Shown one piece after another: positions 52,600 through 61,879 of a stretch of 64,000 bases of DNA (position 1 is the stretch's first letter; every line of letters starts with the position of its first letter). A program made the position numbers and the translations under genes. Source of the DNA: Catellatospora sp. IY07-71 (GTDB taxonomy: Bacteria; Actinomycetota; Actinomycetes; Mycobacteriales; Micromonosporaceae); assembly GCF_018326265.1 (NCBI RefSeq), contig NZ_AP023360.1, forward strand, positions 6,109,501 through 6,173,500. The letters run 5' to 3'. The notes beneath the pieces are model-generated. The model made no database searches, was not told the DNA's origin, and saw only the letters and a list, made by a program, of their open reading frames with translations.

Positions 52600-53350
52600 C
52601 TACCGGCTGGTGGGCGGCGGTCCGCTGGGCGGTGTCCCGCCGGGGCCGCCGGGGCCGCCGTCCGGGGGCGCCCCGCCGCCCGCCGGAGCCGTCCCGGTGT
52701 CGACACCGACGGTCAGCGACACCGTGTAGCCGGTGCCGACGTCCCCGGACACCGTACCGAGCTGGCTCGCGCCGCCGTCGTCACCGAAGACGTTGTCGCT
52801 GTCGAGGCTGACCTGCGAGAACGTGCTGATGGACTGCTCGTAGCCCGCCGTGGCGTACACCGTCTCGCACACGTCGGCGGGCAGCGCCACCTGTGAGGTG
52901 GCGACGGCCTTCGCGGAGTCGGTGATGGCGGCCTGGTCGGGGTAGACCTCGAAGTGGACGTGCGGCCACCGGCCCGTGTAGCAGGCCGGGAAGATGCTGG
53001 TGAACCGCACCTGGCCGGCCGCGTCGGCGATCTGGACGCCACGCAGGTAGTTCTGGTCGGTGATCCCGTCGGAGTACGCCGTCACGGTCGCAGTGCCACA
53101 CGTACACCGCCGCGCCCGCGTAGGCGCCGCCGCCGGCGAGATCGTTGATGGTCAGCTCCAGCGTCATGGGCACACCGTCTGCCGTCGTGCTCGCGGCGCC
53201 GAAGCTGGACCGGATGTCAGACCGGACCACACCGCTCTGTTCGAGCACGTCGGGGCCGTTCGAGCCGTCGCCCGGGTACGGGCCGGCGGTCTCGTCCGGG
53301 ATCTCGCCCGACGCCGCCGCGCCCGTCGAGGACGTCGCCGCGCCGCCGGC
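52600..53350 (-). pseudogene. Frameshifted secreted intradiol ring-cleavage dioxygenase
   Basis: Both halves of one protein are readable in two frames. Upstream: GEIPDETAGPYPGDGSNGPD, then IRSSFG and VYVWHCDRDG; downstream: AYSDGITDQNYLRGVQ and WPHVHFEVY. These are the Fe(III)-binding signatures (Tyr and His ligands) of intradiol dioxygenases. The break is near 53085-53095. The N-terminal signal region is also cut by a stop at about 53351. A Gly/Pro-rich tail (GGGAPPDGGPGG) ends the frame. Inactive as it stands. Confidence 0.75.
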
Positions 53351-53624
53351 TCACCCTCGCCCCGTCCCCGCTCTCGGCTACGGCAACTGAGCCCTGATCA
53401 ACCCTGGGTCTGGAGTCCGGAAGCCACCGAATTCCGCTCACCCCGGCCGATGCCGAAAGCGACGTCTGACGCCGGGACCGTGCCGCCATGCGCGCCGTAG
53501 ATCAACAAGGAGAAGGCAAAGGCATCGTGTCCGGCTCGGCGGGCCAGGTGAGGCGAGCGCCACCCTGTCGGCACGGCGACGGGGGCCTGCGCATCGTCGC
53601 GCCGGCTGTCTATGGTTGCTGCCC

Positions 53625-55409
53625 ATGGACGATCTCCTCCCCGCCGGACGCCCCGCCTTCGACGCCCGGATCAGCCTGGCCACCGCGATGCACGCCCAGC
53701 CCGGCGTGTATGCGCTGCTCCTCGGCTCGGGCACGTCCACCGGCGTCGGCGTGCCGACCGGCTGGGGCGTGGTCAACGCCCTGGTGGCCAAGGTCGCCGC
53801 GGCGGCCGGCGAGCAGGTGCCGACCGAGGCCGACATCGAGCAGTGGTGGGCCAAGCACGGCGACGGCGCGCCACTGGGCTACTCGGCCCTGCTGGAGGCG
53901 CTGGCCAGCACCCCCGCCGCCCGGCGCGCGCTGCTCGCGTCGTTCTTCGAGCCCACCCCCGAGGAGCGGGCCCAGGGCGTCAAGGTGCCGGGCGCCGCCC
54001 ACCGCGCCATCGCGCAGCTCGTCGCCCGGGGCGCGGTACGCGTCATCGTCACCACCAACTTCGACCGCCTCATCGAGCAGGCGCTCGAAGCCGAGGGCAT
54101 CTTCCCGCAGGTCATCGCCACCCCGGCCGCGATCGAGGGCATGGAGCCGCTCCCCCACGCCCGCTGCACGGTCATCAAACTGCACGGCGACTACGCCCGC
54201 ACCGACCAGCTCAACACCGTCGAGGAGCTGAGCGCGTACGTGCCCCCGCTGCGCAAGCTGCTCGAACGCGTGCTCGACGAGTACGGCCTGGTCGTCAGCG
54301 GCTGGTCCGGCGACTGGGACCACGGCCTCGTCGCCGCCCTCGAAGGGACCCGGTCCCGGCGCTATCCCCTGTTCTGGACGTCCCGCGACGAGCTAGGCCC
54401 GATCGCCCGGCGGCTCGTGGCGCAGCACCGCGCGCACGTCATCACCAGCGCGGCGGCCGAGCAGTTCTTCCCCGACCTGGTCAACCGGCTGGAGGCGCTG
54501 GACGACCTCGCCGATCCGCCGCTGACCAGGGCGATGGCGGTGGCCCGGCTCAAGCGGCTGCTGCCCGACCCGGTCAAGCACATCGAGGTCGCCGACCTGT
54601 TCGAGACCGAGATCCGGCGGCTGCGCGACTACCTGCGCACCCTCGCGCCGCCGGCTCCGGACGCCGACCCCGCCACGCTGCAGCAGGCCCATGATGAGGT
54701 ACGCAGCCGGTGCGACACCCTGATGCGGCTGCTCGCACACGGTGTGTTCCTCGACCGCGACCGGCAGCACACCGCACTGTGGGTCCGGGTGATCGAGCAG
54801 CTGATGCGCGCCCGGCAGCGCGACGACAGCGCGCCCGATCCCCGCGCCACGAACCTGCGGCACTACCCCGCCCTGCTGGCGCTGCGCACGGCGAGCCTGG
54901 CCGCGGTCGCCGCCTACCACGACGATGTGCTCCTGCGGCTGCTGCGCCGCCCCACCTGGCGCATCCCCGCCGGCAACGGGCACCGCCCGGTCGCGGCGCT
55001 GGACGCGCTGCACGACTGCCGGGTGCTGGACTTCGACACGGTGAACGCGTTCCCGCGCTGGCACGGCGAGGTGTGGCAGTTCCCGCAGAGCCGGCTGCTG
55101 CGCGAGGAGACCCGGCCGGTGCTGCTGCCGCTGGTCGGCGACGAGGACTCGTTCCTGCAGCTGTTCCACCGCACCGAATACCGCACGGCGCTGGCGCAGT
55201 CGCTGTTCGGCGTCAGCGGCGGGCTCGGGCCCGCGCCCGGCGGGTTCGCGGTGGAGTCGCAGTGGGGTCCGGACGGGACGCTGTACTGGGAGGCGGACTT
55301 CCGGGAGAACGCCGACCGGGACGTGTGGGAGCGTACGCCGCTGGGCCGCCGCGACGGCGAGACCTACGGCCGCCGCCTGGCCGCGCTCGCCGCCGCGCTA
55401 CGCGCCTGA
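53625..55409 (+). CDS. SIR2-domain protein, possible NAD-depleting defence effector
   Basis: A 594-residue soluble protein. The N-terminal 280 residues form a SIR2_2-type NAD-binding domain: LGSGTSTGVGVPTGWG, TTNFDRLIEQAL, the His in IKLHGDY, and VSGWSGDWDHGL. About 310 C-terminal residues are helical and unassigned. SIR2 proteins of this build (ThsA-, DSR-like) degrade NAD+ on phage infection. It stands alone, without a TIR, Ago or HerA partner. ATG53625 is used; TTG53616 is in frame. Metabolic roles are not excluded. Confidence 0.75.
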   Translation: MDDLLPAGRPAFDARISLATAMHAQPGVYALLLGSGTSTGVGVPTGWGVVNALVAKVAAAAGEQVPTEADIEQWWAKHGDGAPLGYSALLEALASTPAARRALLASFFEPTPEERAQGVKVPGAAHRAIAQLVARGAVRVIVTTNFDRLIEQALEAEGIFPQVIATPAAIEGMEPLPHARCTVIKLHGDYARTDQLNTVEELSAYVPPLRKLLERVLDEYGLVVSGWSGDWDHGLVAALEGTRSRRYPLFWTSRDELGPIARRLVAQHRAHVITSAAAEQFFPDLVNRLEALDDLADPPLTRAMAVARLKRLLPDPVKHIEVADLFETEIRRLRDYLRTLAPPAPDADPATLQQAHDEVRSRCDTLMRLLAHGVFLDRDRQHTALWVRVIEQLMRARQRDDSAPDPRATNLRHYPALLALRTASLAAVAAYHDDVLLRLLRRPTWRIPAGNGHRPVAALDALHDCRVLDFDTVNAFPRWHGEVWQFPQSRLLREETRPVLLPLVGDEDSFLQLFHRTEYRTALAQSLFGVSGGLGPAPGGFAVESQWGPDGTLYWEADFRENADRDVWERTPLGRRDGETYGRRLAALAAALRA

Positions 55410-55436
55410 CACGGTCCTGGCCGCCCCCGAACCCGT

Positions 55437-56393
55437 TCAGAAGGTGGCGATCGGGTTGACCGGGCTGCCGGACGTACCGGCGAAGCGGACGGGCGCGACG
55501 GCGAGGTGGAAGTCCCACTGGCCGAGCTCGGCGGCCGTCGCCGCGCACGCCTCCAGGTCGCAGTTGTCGAGCATCCACAGCCCCATCGCGACCAGGCTCA
55601 CGGCGTGGACCGGCATGAGCACGCCGGGATAGCCCGACGGCTGCACGTCCTGGGGGGTGTCGGCGCCGATCAGCGAGACCTGCCGCTCGTGCAGCCACGG
55701 CAGGCACGACGCGTGCCAGCCGGCCTGCGTGAAACCGCCGCTGTCACCGGCCTCGTGCCGGGCGCGGCCGTAGCCGGTCCGCAGTAGCACCGCATCGCCG
55801 GGCCGCACCCGCACACCCTGGCGGCGCTCGGCCTCCTCGAGATCGGCGGGGAACACCCCCTGGCCCGGTTCCAGCCACGGCACCTCGCGGACCGCCGCGA
55901 CGTCCAGCAGGACGCCGCGCGTGACGATGCCGTCCGCCGCCGCCGTGACGGCCGCCCACGCCGACCCGGAAGCGGCGTCTACCAGCGAATGCGGCCGTCC
56001 GTTGTACATCGTGCCGTCCCAGAAGATGTGGCACGGCGAGTCGAGGTGGGTGATGGTGTTGCCGTGGAACGAGATGCCGAGCCGCTCGGACGAGAAACCC
56101 CAGCGCCGGTCGTCGTGGAATGCGGCCACCGGCATGTTCTCGGCCCCGGGCATGTCGGCGGCGCACGGGCAGGTCGTCGTCGACCGTTCCATCTCCTGCG
56201 GCACGGTGATCTCCCACGCGCACGACACGCTCCTGCCATGGCGTACGGCGCGCGCCGCCGCCAGCCGGACGTCGTCGGTGATGAGGTTCAGCGTCCCGAG
56301 CTGGTCGTCGTCGCCCCACCGTCCCCAGTTGGACAGCGTGTCGAAGTAGCCGAGCACGTCGTCCTGCGTCGGCATCGGCCGCTCTGCCGTCAT
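55437..56393 (-). CDS. Cyclase-family metal-dependent hydrolase (KynB-like)
   Basis: A 318-residue member of the cyclase family (kynurenine formamidase KynB/isatin hydrolase fold). The metal-binding motif HxDxxxH is seen in THLDSPCHIFWDG, with further family motifs RGVLLDVAA, GDAVLLRTGYG and LIGADTPQ. These enzymes use Mn/Zn to hydrolyse amides or lactams. ATG56393 is used; GTG56417 is in frame. No pathway genes are adjacent, so the substrate is unknown. Confidence 0.82.
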   Translation of the reverse strand: MTAERPMPTQDDVLGYFDTLSNWGRWGDDDQLGTLNLITDDVRLAAARAVRHGRSVSCAWEITVPQEMERSTTTCPCAADMPGAENMPVAAFHDDRRWGFSSERLGISFHGNTITHLDSPCHIFWDGTMYNGRPHSLVDAASGSAWAAVTAAADGIVTRGVLLDVAAVREVPWLEPGQGVFPADLEEAERRQGVRVRPGDAVLLRTGYGRARHEAGDSGGFTQAGWHASCLPWLHERQVSLIGADTPQDVQPSGYPGVLMPVHAVSLVAMGLWMLDNCDLEACAATAAELGQWDFHLAVAPVRFAGTSGSPVNPIATF

Positions 56394-56556
56394 TTCAGCA
56401 TCGACTCCTGCGGTCACGCGGTCCGAGGACCGCTTGGACGGGGCGAGCCGCCGCGGTGACCTGGCAGGCCCGCTCGAGAACTGGCCTGACCCTACCTCGG
56501 CGGACGGCAGCCGCCGGGCAGGACCAGCCGCTCACCGCAATCCACGAGGAGATCTT

Positions 56557-56619
56557 TCGACTTGCCTGGCAGATGGGCGTATCTTGCGCAGGTACACGCC
56601 CATCTGCCAGGCAAGTCGA
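56557..56619. repeat. 24-bp perfect inverted repeat with 15-base loop
   Basis: The arm 56557-56580 is the exact reverse complement of 56596-56619, the loop being 56581-56595. It lies in the 318-base gap between the leftward cyclase gene and the rightward hypothetical gene, so it is not between convergent genes where a terminator would be expected. No T-run on either side. Confidence 0.9.
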
Positions 56620-56711
56620 GTGATCAGGGTGGTCGCCTGCGCTTCGCGAGTTCAGCGGGCCGTCGCGGCCGGTGAGCACATCGTCGGTGTCCGGCTGGAT
56701 AGGCTGGCCCG

Positions 56712-57617
56712 GTGGCGGATGAGGCTTGGGAGGTCGTGCCGGGTGTCGGGGTCGGTCCCCTCCGATTCGGTACTCCACGCGAGCAGCTACATGAACTGCT
56801 CGGCTCGTACAGTGCGTTTCGCCGGGGCGCTTCGGCGGATCTCACCGACCACTACGGCCGGCTCGGTCTCATGCTGACCTGCAATTCCGCCGACGGCCTG
56901 TACCTGATAGAAATGCCGGATCCGAGCTATGTGACGATCCGCGGCGTGGCGCTGGGCGGGTCGGCGGAGCGTGTAGTGGCGGATCTTCGGCGCGAGGGTC
57001 TGGCGCCCGAACAGGACGACAGCGGCTGGACGTTTGCCGACGGCACCGTCGGCCTCTATGTCCCCTCGACCGAGCGGGACGCGGTCGTGGAGAACGTGAC
57101 GCTCCACGCGCCGGGGCATGCCGTAGGCGAGATCGTCACCATCCCGGGAGGCGCGACCCGACCGCCTGTGCTTTCGCACGATGTCAGGCCCGGGCACGGC
57201 ATCGGCCTGGTCTCGCTCGGCGAACCCCGGGCTGACGTCCGCCGGCGGCTCCACGACGTGATGACGTGCATCGAGAAGCCCGGCTCGAAGGCACCAGCCG
57301 AGGACCTGTTCTGGGAGGACGGGCTCGTCGTGCAGTATGACGATCGAGAGCGGGTCAGCCGCATCTTCATCGTGAAGGCCGACGAGGTGCTGTATGCGGG
57401 CATCAACATCAAGCCGGACTACTCGGTGCCGTACGACGCCGTGCGGCAGACTCTACTGACCCAAGGACATCGGGTCATCGACCGGGAGCTGGGTCTTGAG
57501 CTGGACGATACGGGCATCCAGCTCTGGCTGAGCAATACCCAGACCGAGTGGCCGCTACCGGTCAGCGCCGTGGTCATCGGCGCGCCAAGCGGGTCTGCGG
57601 CGGGTCGACCGAAGTAG
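56712..57617 (+). CDS. Hypothetical protein with an internal duplication
   Basis: A 301-residue soluble protein made of two related halves. GVGVGPLRFGTPREQLHELL near the start is echoed by GHGIGLVSLGEPRADVRRRL at about residue 160, and the two LI/LF + D/E-rich strands that follow also correspond. No family is recognised, but such repeats are common in actinobacterial proteins near toxins. GTG56712 is the start. Function unknown. Confidence 0.7.
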   Translation: MADEAWEVVPGVGVGPLRFGTPREQLHELLGSYSAFRRGASADLTDHYGRLGLMLTCNSADGLYLIEMPDPSYVTIRGVALGGSAERVVADLRREGLAPEQDDSGWTFADGTVGLYVPSTERDAVVENVTLHAPGHAVGEIVTIPGGATRPPVLSHDVRPGHGIGLVSLGEPRADVRRRLHDVMTCIEKPGSKAPAEDLFWEDGLVVQYDDRERVSRIFIVKADEVLYAGINIKPDYSVPYDAVRQTLLTQGHRVIDRELGLELDDTGIQLWLSNTQTEWPLPVSAVVIGAPSGSAAGRPK

Positions 57618-57674
57618 ACACCGGCGGCACGCTCCGTGCGGACGCGCTGCGGGCGGCGTGGCGGTGCAGCCGCG

Positions 57675-58073
57675 TCACGGATGGTCGTACCAGGCCAGCG
57701 CCGCGATCCGCCAGCCGTCCGGGGTGCGCACGAACTGCATGGCCTTGTGACCTCCGCCCTCGAACGCCACCCCGTCGAGGATCCCGCTCTTGCGGTACTC
57801 GCCGAACCGGCAGGCGATGTCGCCCGCCAGCTCGGTCCGCTCGGCCGTCTCCCACTCGGCGAACTCGACCAGCCGGCCACCGGTCAGCAGCAGCAGACGC
57901 GGCTCGATGAACTCGTCCACCGTGTACGCCGTGAACTCCGGGCCGGTCTTGATGATGACACCGGTGGGCAGCACAAGCCGGCGGATGCGCGTCACGTCCG
58001 GCGCGACGCCGCCCCGGTTGTCGAAGGCGCCGTAGAACTCGGCGGTGAGCTGGTCTATCTCGCTCTTGGACAT
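57675..58073 (-). CDS. NTF2-like (SnoaL/DUF4440-type) protein
   Basis: A 132-residue protein in the pattern of small NTF2-fold proteins: an N-terminal helix (SEIDQLTAEFYGAFDN), a beta core, and the closing strand KAMQFVRTPDGWRIAALAWYDHP that is typical of DUF4440/SnoaL-like proteins. Functions in this fold range from enzymes to ligand binding. It is a single gene. Confidence 0.7.
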   Translation of the reverse strand: MSKSEIDQLTAEFYGAFDNRGGVAPDVTRIRRLVLPTGVIIKTGPEFTAYTVDEFIEPRLLLLTGGRLVEFAEWETAERTELAGDIACRFGEYRKSGILDGVAFEGGGHKAMQFVRTPDGWRIAALAWYDHP

Positions 58074-58107
58074 CGTGCGACGCTAGCACCGAGCCGTCCG
58101 GATCGGG

Positions 58108-58299
58108 CTAGGCAGCCTGCCGCTCCCGCGCCATCGCCTCGACCGAGGAGCGGGACTGCTCACGGGTGCGCGGCTCGGCGAGCATGTGCTCGACCACCTC
58201 CGGCAGCCGCTGATAGGACCACACGTCGTCCAGGTCCTCGGCGGTGCACGGGCGCAGCACCAGCCGCTCGGTGACCAGCGGATACCTGGGATGGATCAT
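58108..58299 (-). pseudogene. Truncated GNAT acetyltransferase
   Basis: 63 codons equal to the first third of a RimJ/RimL-type acetyltransferase: LVTERLVLRPCTAEDLDDVW, then YQRLPEVVEHMLAEPRT. It ends with a stop where about 110 more residues with the acetyl-CoA site should follow. Without that site it cannot work, so it is listed as a truncated gene. Confidence 0.7.
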
Positions 58300-58614
58300 G
58301 GGCTGATCCTAGGCCGCCGCCGATCCCGCGCCCACTCCTCATCCGGCGGCGGGCGGGAGCCGGCCCACGACAGTCGGTCGACCTGATCGACTATCCGGGG
58401 CCATCAGCGTGGACCCGTCGTGTCGACGGGCGCTGTCGGTCTGCGTACACCGATCTGTCATCTGCTGGACCCCTGCCCCATACGGACGGCTGATACGCGG
58501 AGGCGGCCGGATCGGGCAGCGTGAGCGCAGGCGGTGACCAGCGAGCTCGCCGGCCGGGAATGGGCTCGGCATCACCTGCTGGCCGGAGCTCGGGCGGCTC
58601 CGGGCAGCAGGACA
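58300..58614. other. Non-coding stretch
   Basis: About 315 bases between a truncated gene and the terminator of the EEP gene. Open frames on both strands are short, without ribosome sites. Nothing else was seen. Confidence 0.4.
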
Positions 58615-58649
58615 CGGTGGTCCCCCGCGAGGCGTGCGGGGGACCACCG
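58615..58649 (-). terminator. Terminator of the EEP-fold gene
   Basis: CGGTGGTCCCCCGC (58615-58628) pairs perfectly with GCGGGGGACCACCG (58636-58649) around a 7-base loop; CAGGA/TCCTG extends the stem after a 2-base bulge. It starts 9 bases past the stop of the leftward gene. Confidence 0.75.
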
Positions 58650-58658
58650 TCCTGCCGC

Positions 58659-59681
58659 TCAGTACGTGATGAAGCCGTACAGCGCCTTGTGGTTGGACTT
58701 GGTGCCGGCGACCGTGTATCCGACGGGCGAGGACTGCACGGTCCCCCGCACGAACAGGTAATCGATCTTGCTGCTGCCGCTGGTGGCGGCGGTGCCGTAG
58801 CCGGTCATGCCGTAGCCGCTCAGCGTGCTCGCCGGGATGCCGGTGCGGTTGGCGTCGATGCCGACGACGCGGATCGTGGAGCTGTTCATCAGGGTGGTGG
58901 CGTCGGCGCCGATGTGGATGCCGGTGTCGCCGATGCCCGTCTCACCGTCGCCGGAGCAGGCGTTCTGCCGGTTCTCCTGGGGCAGGTGCATCGTCGCGAC
59001 GAAGACGCTGGTGCCGGTGTCCTTCGTGGTGAACCGGGCTGCGATGGCGCTGGTGCGCTTCCACTTCCACTCGTTGGTGGTGCCGTCGTCGTTGTTCGGC
59101 GGCTTGTAGAGGGTGCAGCCCGCGCCGTCGTTGTACGCCGTGCCCGGCTTGAGCCAGCCGGCGCTCCAGTACTTCGACGTGTTCGTCAGCGTCAGCCGCT
59201 GCTTGTGGTAGATGATGCCGTTGGTCTGCTTCTTCTTCAGGTCGCCGAGGGACTGGTCGTCGCAGTGGTGGGTGCTGCCCCACGGCTCCGGGTCGTCCCA
59301 CACCACGATCGCGCCGTACGTCCCCGCGGGCAGGCCGAACTTGGCCGCGAGCTGGTCGGCGTACGCGCTGATCTGGCCGGTGCCGCGCACCTGCTGCACG
59401 ATCAGGATGTCGGGCGCCTTGACGCCGGCGGTCCCGGTGCGGCCTGCGTCGTCGACCAGCATCGAGGTCAGGTGGTCCGGCCCGGAGATGCGGGTGCAGG
59501 AGCCGTCGGGGTTGTTGACCACCAGGTTCTCGATGTTGTTGTTGTAGACGCGCAGCACGCGGTCGGCGGCCGCGGCGGCCTGGTCGGGTGCGGCCCCGGC
59601 CGGAGCCGGTGCGGCGGCGGTGGCCAGCACGGCGGCCACGGCCACGGCGGCGGCGCGGAACCTGCGAAGAGGCGAGGGCAT
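58659..59681 (-). CDS. Secreted endonuclease/exonuclease/phosphatase-fold protein
   Basis: A 340-residue secreted protein. The signal peptide (basic start, Ala-rich core) ends near APAGA at residues 26-30. The mature part has EEP features: YNNNIENL near the start, Gly-rich central strands, GSSKIDYLFVRG, and near the end the SNHKAL motif where EEP nucleases have SDH. Asp to Asn at that site may lower activity. It could be an extracellular nuclease or phosphodiesterase. Single gene with its own terminator. Confidence 0.75.
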   Translation of the reverse strand: MPSPLRRFRAAAVAVAAVLATAAAPAPAGAAPDQAAAAADRVLRVYNNNIENLVVNNPDGSCTRISGPDHLTSMLVDDAGRTGTAGVKAPDILIVQQVRGTGQISAYADQLAAKFGLPAGTYGAIVVWDDPEPWGSTHHCDDQSLGDLKKKQTNGIIYHKQRLTLTNTSKYWSAGWLKPGTAYNDGAGCTLYKPPNNDDGTTNEWKWKRTSAIAARFTTKDTGTSVFVATMHLPQENRQNACSGDGETGIGDTGIHIGADATTLMNSSTIRVVGIDANRTGIPASTLSGYGMTGYGTAATSGSSKIDYLFVRGTVQSSPVGYTVAGTKSNHKALYGFITY

Positions 59682-59781
59682 GGGTGGGTCCTCTGCTCGG
59701 CGGTGACGGTAACGGCACCATCCTGCTGATATCGGCTACAGCCGGGCTACAAGGGGGCAACAGCGTGCGGGCCGGGCGCGC

Positions 59782-60444
59782 TCAGGACGGCGCGCCGGGA
59801 TCCAGGCGGGCGTCGTGGACCAGGATCGCCGCCTGCACCCGGTTGGTCATGCCCAGCTTCGCCAGCGCCCGGCTCACGTGCGCCTTGACGGTGGCCTCGG
59901 CCATGTCCAGCTCGCGGGCGATCTCCACGTTGGACAGGCCGCGGGCCACCGCCCGCACCACGTCCCGCTCCCGCTCGGTGAGCACGCCGAGCCGGGCCCG
60001 TGCCTGGTCAGCCACGGACGGGCCACGCTCGGCGAACGAGCTGATCAGGCGGCGGGTCACCGTCGGGGCGAGCATCGCGTTGCCGGCCGCCACGGTGCGC
60101 ACCGCCTCGGCCAGGTCGCGCGGCGGGGTGTCCTTGAGCAGGAAGCCGACGGCTCCCGCGCGCAGCGCGGCGTGCACGTACTCATCCAGGTCGAACGTGG
60201 TCAGCATGATCACCCGGGGCGGTTCGGGCAGGGCGGCGAGCGCGGCGGCTCCGGCCAGGCCGTCGGTGCCGGGCATGCGTACGTCCATGAGCACTACGTC
60301 GGGGCGGTGCCGCCGGGTCGCGTCGACCGCGTCGGCACCGTCGCGCGCCTCGGCGACCACCGCGATGTCGCCCGCGGCCTCCAGGATCATCCGCAGCCCG
60401 GAGCGCACCAGGGCCTCGTCGTCGACCACCAGCACCCGGATCAT
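59782..60444 (-). CDS. NarL/LuxR-type response regulator
   Basis: A 220-residue response regulator: receiver domain (VVDDEALVRSGLR) with phospho-acceptor Asp54 in LMDVRMPG, and a C-terminal LuxR helix-turn-helix (LTERERDVVRAVARGLSNVEIA, then VKAHVSRALAKLGMTNR). ATG60444 overlaps the kinase gene's stop, so the pair is co-translated. It is likely to regulate the divergent ABC exporter. Confidence 0.93.
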   Translation of the reverse strand: MIRVLVVDDEALVRSGLRMILEAAGDIAVVAEARDGADAVDATRRHRPDVVLMDVRMPGTDGLAGAAALAALPEPPRVIMLTTFDLDEYVHAALRAGAVGFLLKDTPPRDLAEAVRTVAAGNAMLAPTVTRRLISSFAERGPSVADQARARLGVLTERERDVVRAVARGLSNVEIARELDMAEATVKAHVSRALAKLGMTNRVQAAILVHDARLDPGAPS

Positions 60445-61718
60445 GCCGCCACCTCCTGGCGTACGGGCTCCGGCGGGTCGGCCGGGATGCGGGCGTGCAG
60501 CAGGAACCCGCCGTCCAGGCGGGGCCGGGCCTGCACCGCGCCACCGGCCAGCGCCACCCGTTCGGTCAGCCCGACCAGGCCCAGGCCGCTGCTCGGCGGC
60601 TTCGGCGCGGGCCGGGGCGGGGCCGCGTTCTCCACGGCGACCACCAGCTCACGCGGCCCGTGGTGCAGGGTCACCGTGGTGGGCGCGGCCCCGGCGTGCT
60701 TGGCCACGTTGGTGAGGCCCTCCTGCACCACCCGGTAGGCGGTGCGCTGGGCCGACAGCGACACGGGCTGCGGCTCGCCGACGTCCACCCGGCGGACGGG
60801 CAGCCCGGCCGCGCGGCTGCTGTCCAGCAGGCGGTCCAGCTCGTCCAGGGTCGGCTGCGGGGTCAGGTCCGCCGGGGACACGTCGGGGGCGCGCAGCATG
60901 CCCAGCACCTCGCGCAGTTCCTGCATCGCCTCCCGGCCCGTGGTGCGGATCAGCGCGGCCTCCTCGGCGGTGCGCGCGTCGGCGGTGCTCACCTCCAGCG
61001 CCCCGGCGTGCAGCACCATGAGCGCCACCCGGTGGGCGACCACGTCGTGCATCTCGCGGGCGATGCGGCGGCGCTCCTCGGCGCGGGCGTGCTCGGCCCG
61101 CTCGTGCTGCTCGCGTTCCAGCCGCTCAGCCCGTTCCTGCAGCTGGGCGACGACCTGGCGGCGGGCCCGGACCCAGAGCCCGAACACGAACGGCAGCAGC
61201 ACCATCATGCCGACCCAGAACAGCCCGGTGATCACCGCGCCGGTGAGCACGCCGCCGGTCATGCCCTCGTACAGCAGGTCGTCGTTGATCGCGCTCCAGG
61301 CCACGGGCACGCCGACCAGCGGCGCCACCACCAGGAAGTACGGCCAGGCCCGGCCGGGATCCTGGGACCGGCCGGGCCGGCCCGCCCCGGCGTAGTAGGC
61401 GGCGACGAACAGCGCGGCGGGCATGGCCAGGGCCAGCCACACCGCGAGCGCGATCACGAACAGCGGCCACCGCCGCCACCGGACCAGCGCCGCGCTCACG
61501 CCTGCGGCGACCATCGACAGCGCGATCAGCGGCACCGGCGGGTCGAGGACGCTCTCGCCGAACAGGAACATCGCCGGTCGCAGCGGTGTGGTCAGGGAGA
61601 ACACCAGGACCCCGAAGCCGAGCGCGAACGGAAACAGCCGGTGCGCGATCCGCCGCAACAGGCTGCCCGGCTGCAGCCAGGAGGGCAGCCCCGGCACCGC
61701 CGCCGCGTCCCGCCTCAT
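60441..61718 (-). CDS. Sensor histidine kinase (HisKA_3 family)
   Basis: A 425-residue membrane kinase. Five to six N-terminal helices form a sensor without a large outside domain; a coiled linker (ERAERLEREQHERAEHARAEE) leads to the HisKA_3 site RRRIAREMHDVVAHR with the phospho-His, and a HATPase_c domain with GLGLVGLTERV. It partners the NarL-type regulator. Membrane-buried sensors of this type often answer to cell-envelope stress or antibiotics. Confidence 0.9.
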   Translation of the reverse strand: MRRDAAAVPGLPSWLQPGSLLRRIAHRLFPFALGFGVLVFSLTTPLRPAMFLFGESVLDPPVPLIALSMVAAGVSAALVRWRRWPLFVIALAVWLALAMPAALFVAAYYAGAGRPGRSQDPGRAWPYFLVVAPLVGVPVAWSAINDDLLYEGMTGGVLTGAVITGLFWVGMMVLLPFVFGLWVRARRQVVAQLQERAERLEREQHERAEHARAEERRRIAREMHDVVAHRVALMVLHAGALEVSTADARTAEEAALIRTTGREAMQELREVLGMLRAPDVSPADLTPQPTLDELDRLLDSSRAAGLPVRRVDVGEPQPVSLSAQRTAYRVVQEGLTNVAKHAGAAPTTVTLHHGPRELVVAVENAAPPRPAPKPPSSGLGLVGLTERVALAGGAVQARPRLDGGFLLHARIPADPPEPVRQEVAA

Positions 61719-61879
61719 GCGGTCCCCCTCCCCCGTGCGCCGCTGTCGCCGACGAGCTTAGGCAGGCGGGCGGCCGGAACGGATGCTACTTCCGTCACTC
61801 CGAACCGCTACTTAAGTCGCAGGCGGAGATCGACTTCCGCCCGACGGCCGGGCCGCCGCGGCCGGGCAGCGTGTCGGCC
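61719..61879. promoter_or_regulatory. Divergent promoter region for the two-component system and ABC exporter
   Basis: About 160 bases between the kinase ATG and the ABC ATPase ATG. An A/T-richer part (CGCTACTTAAGTCGCAG around 61808-61823) is the only promoter-like element, and CTTAAG is a short palindrome. Autoregulation by the response regulator from here is plausible. Confidence 0.45.
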
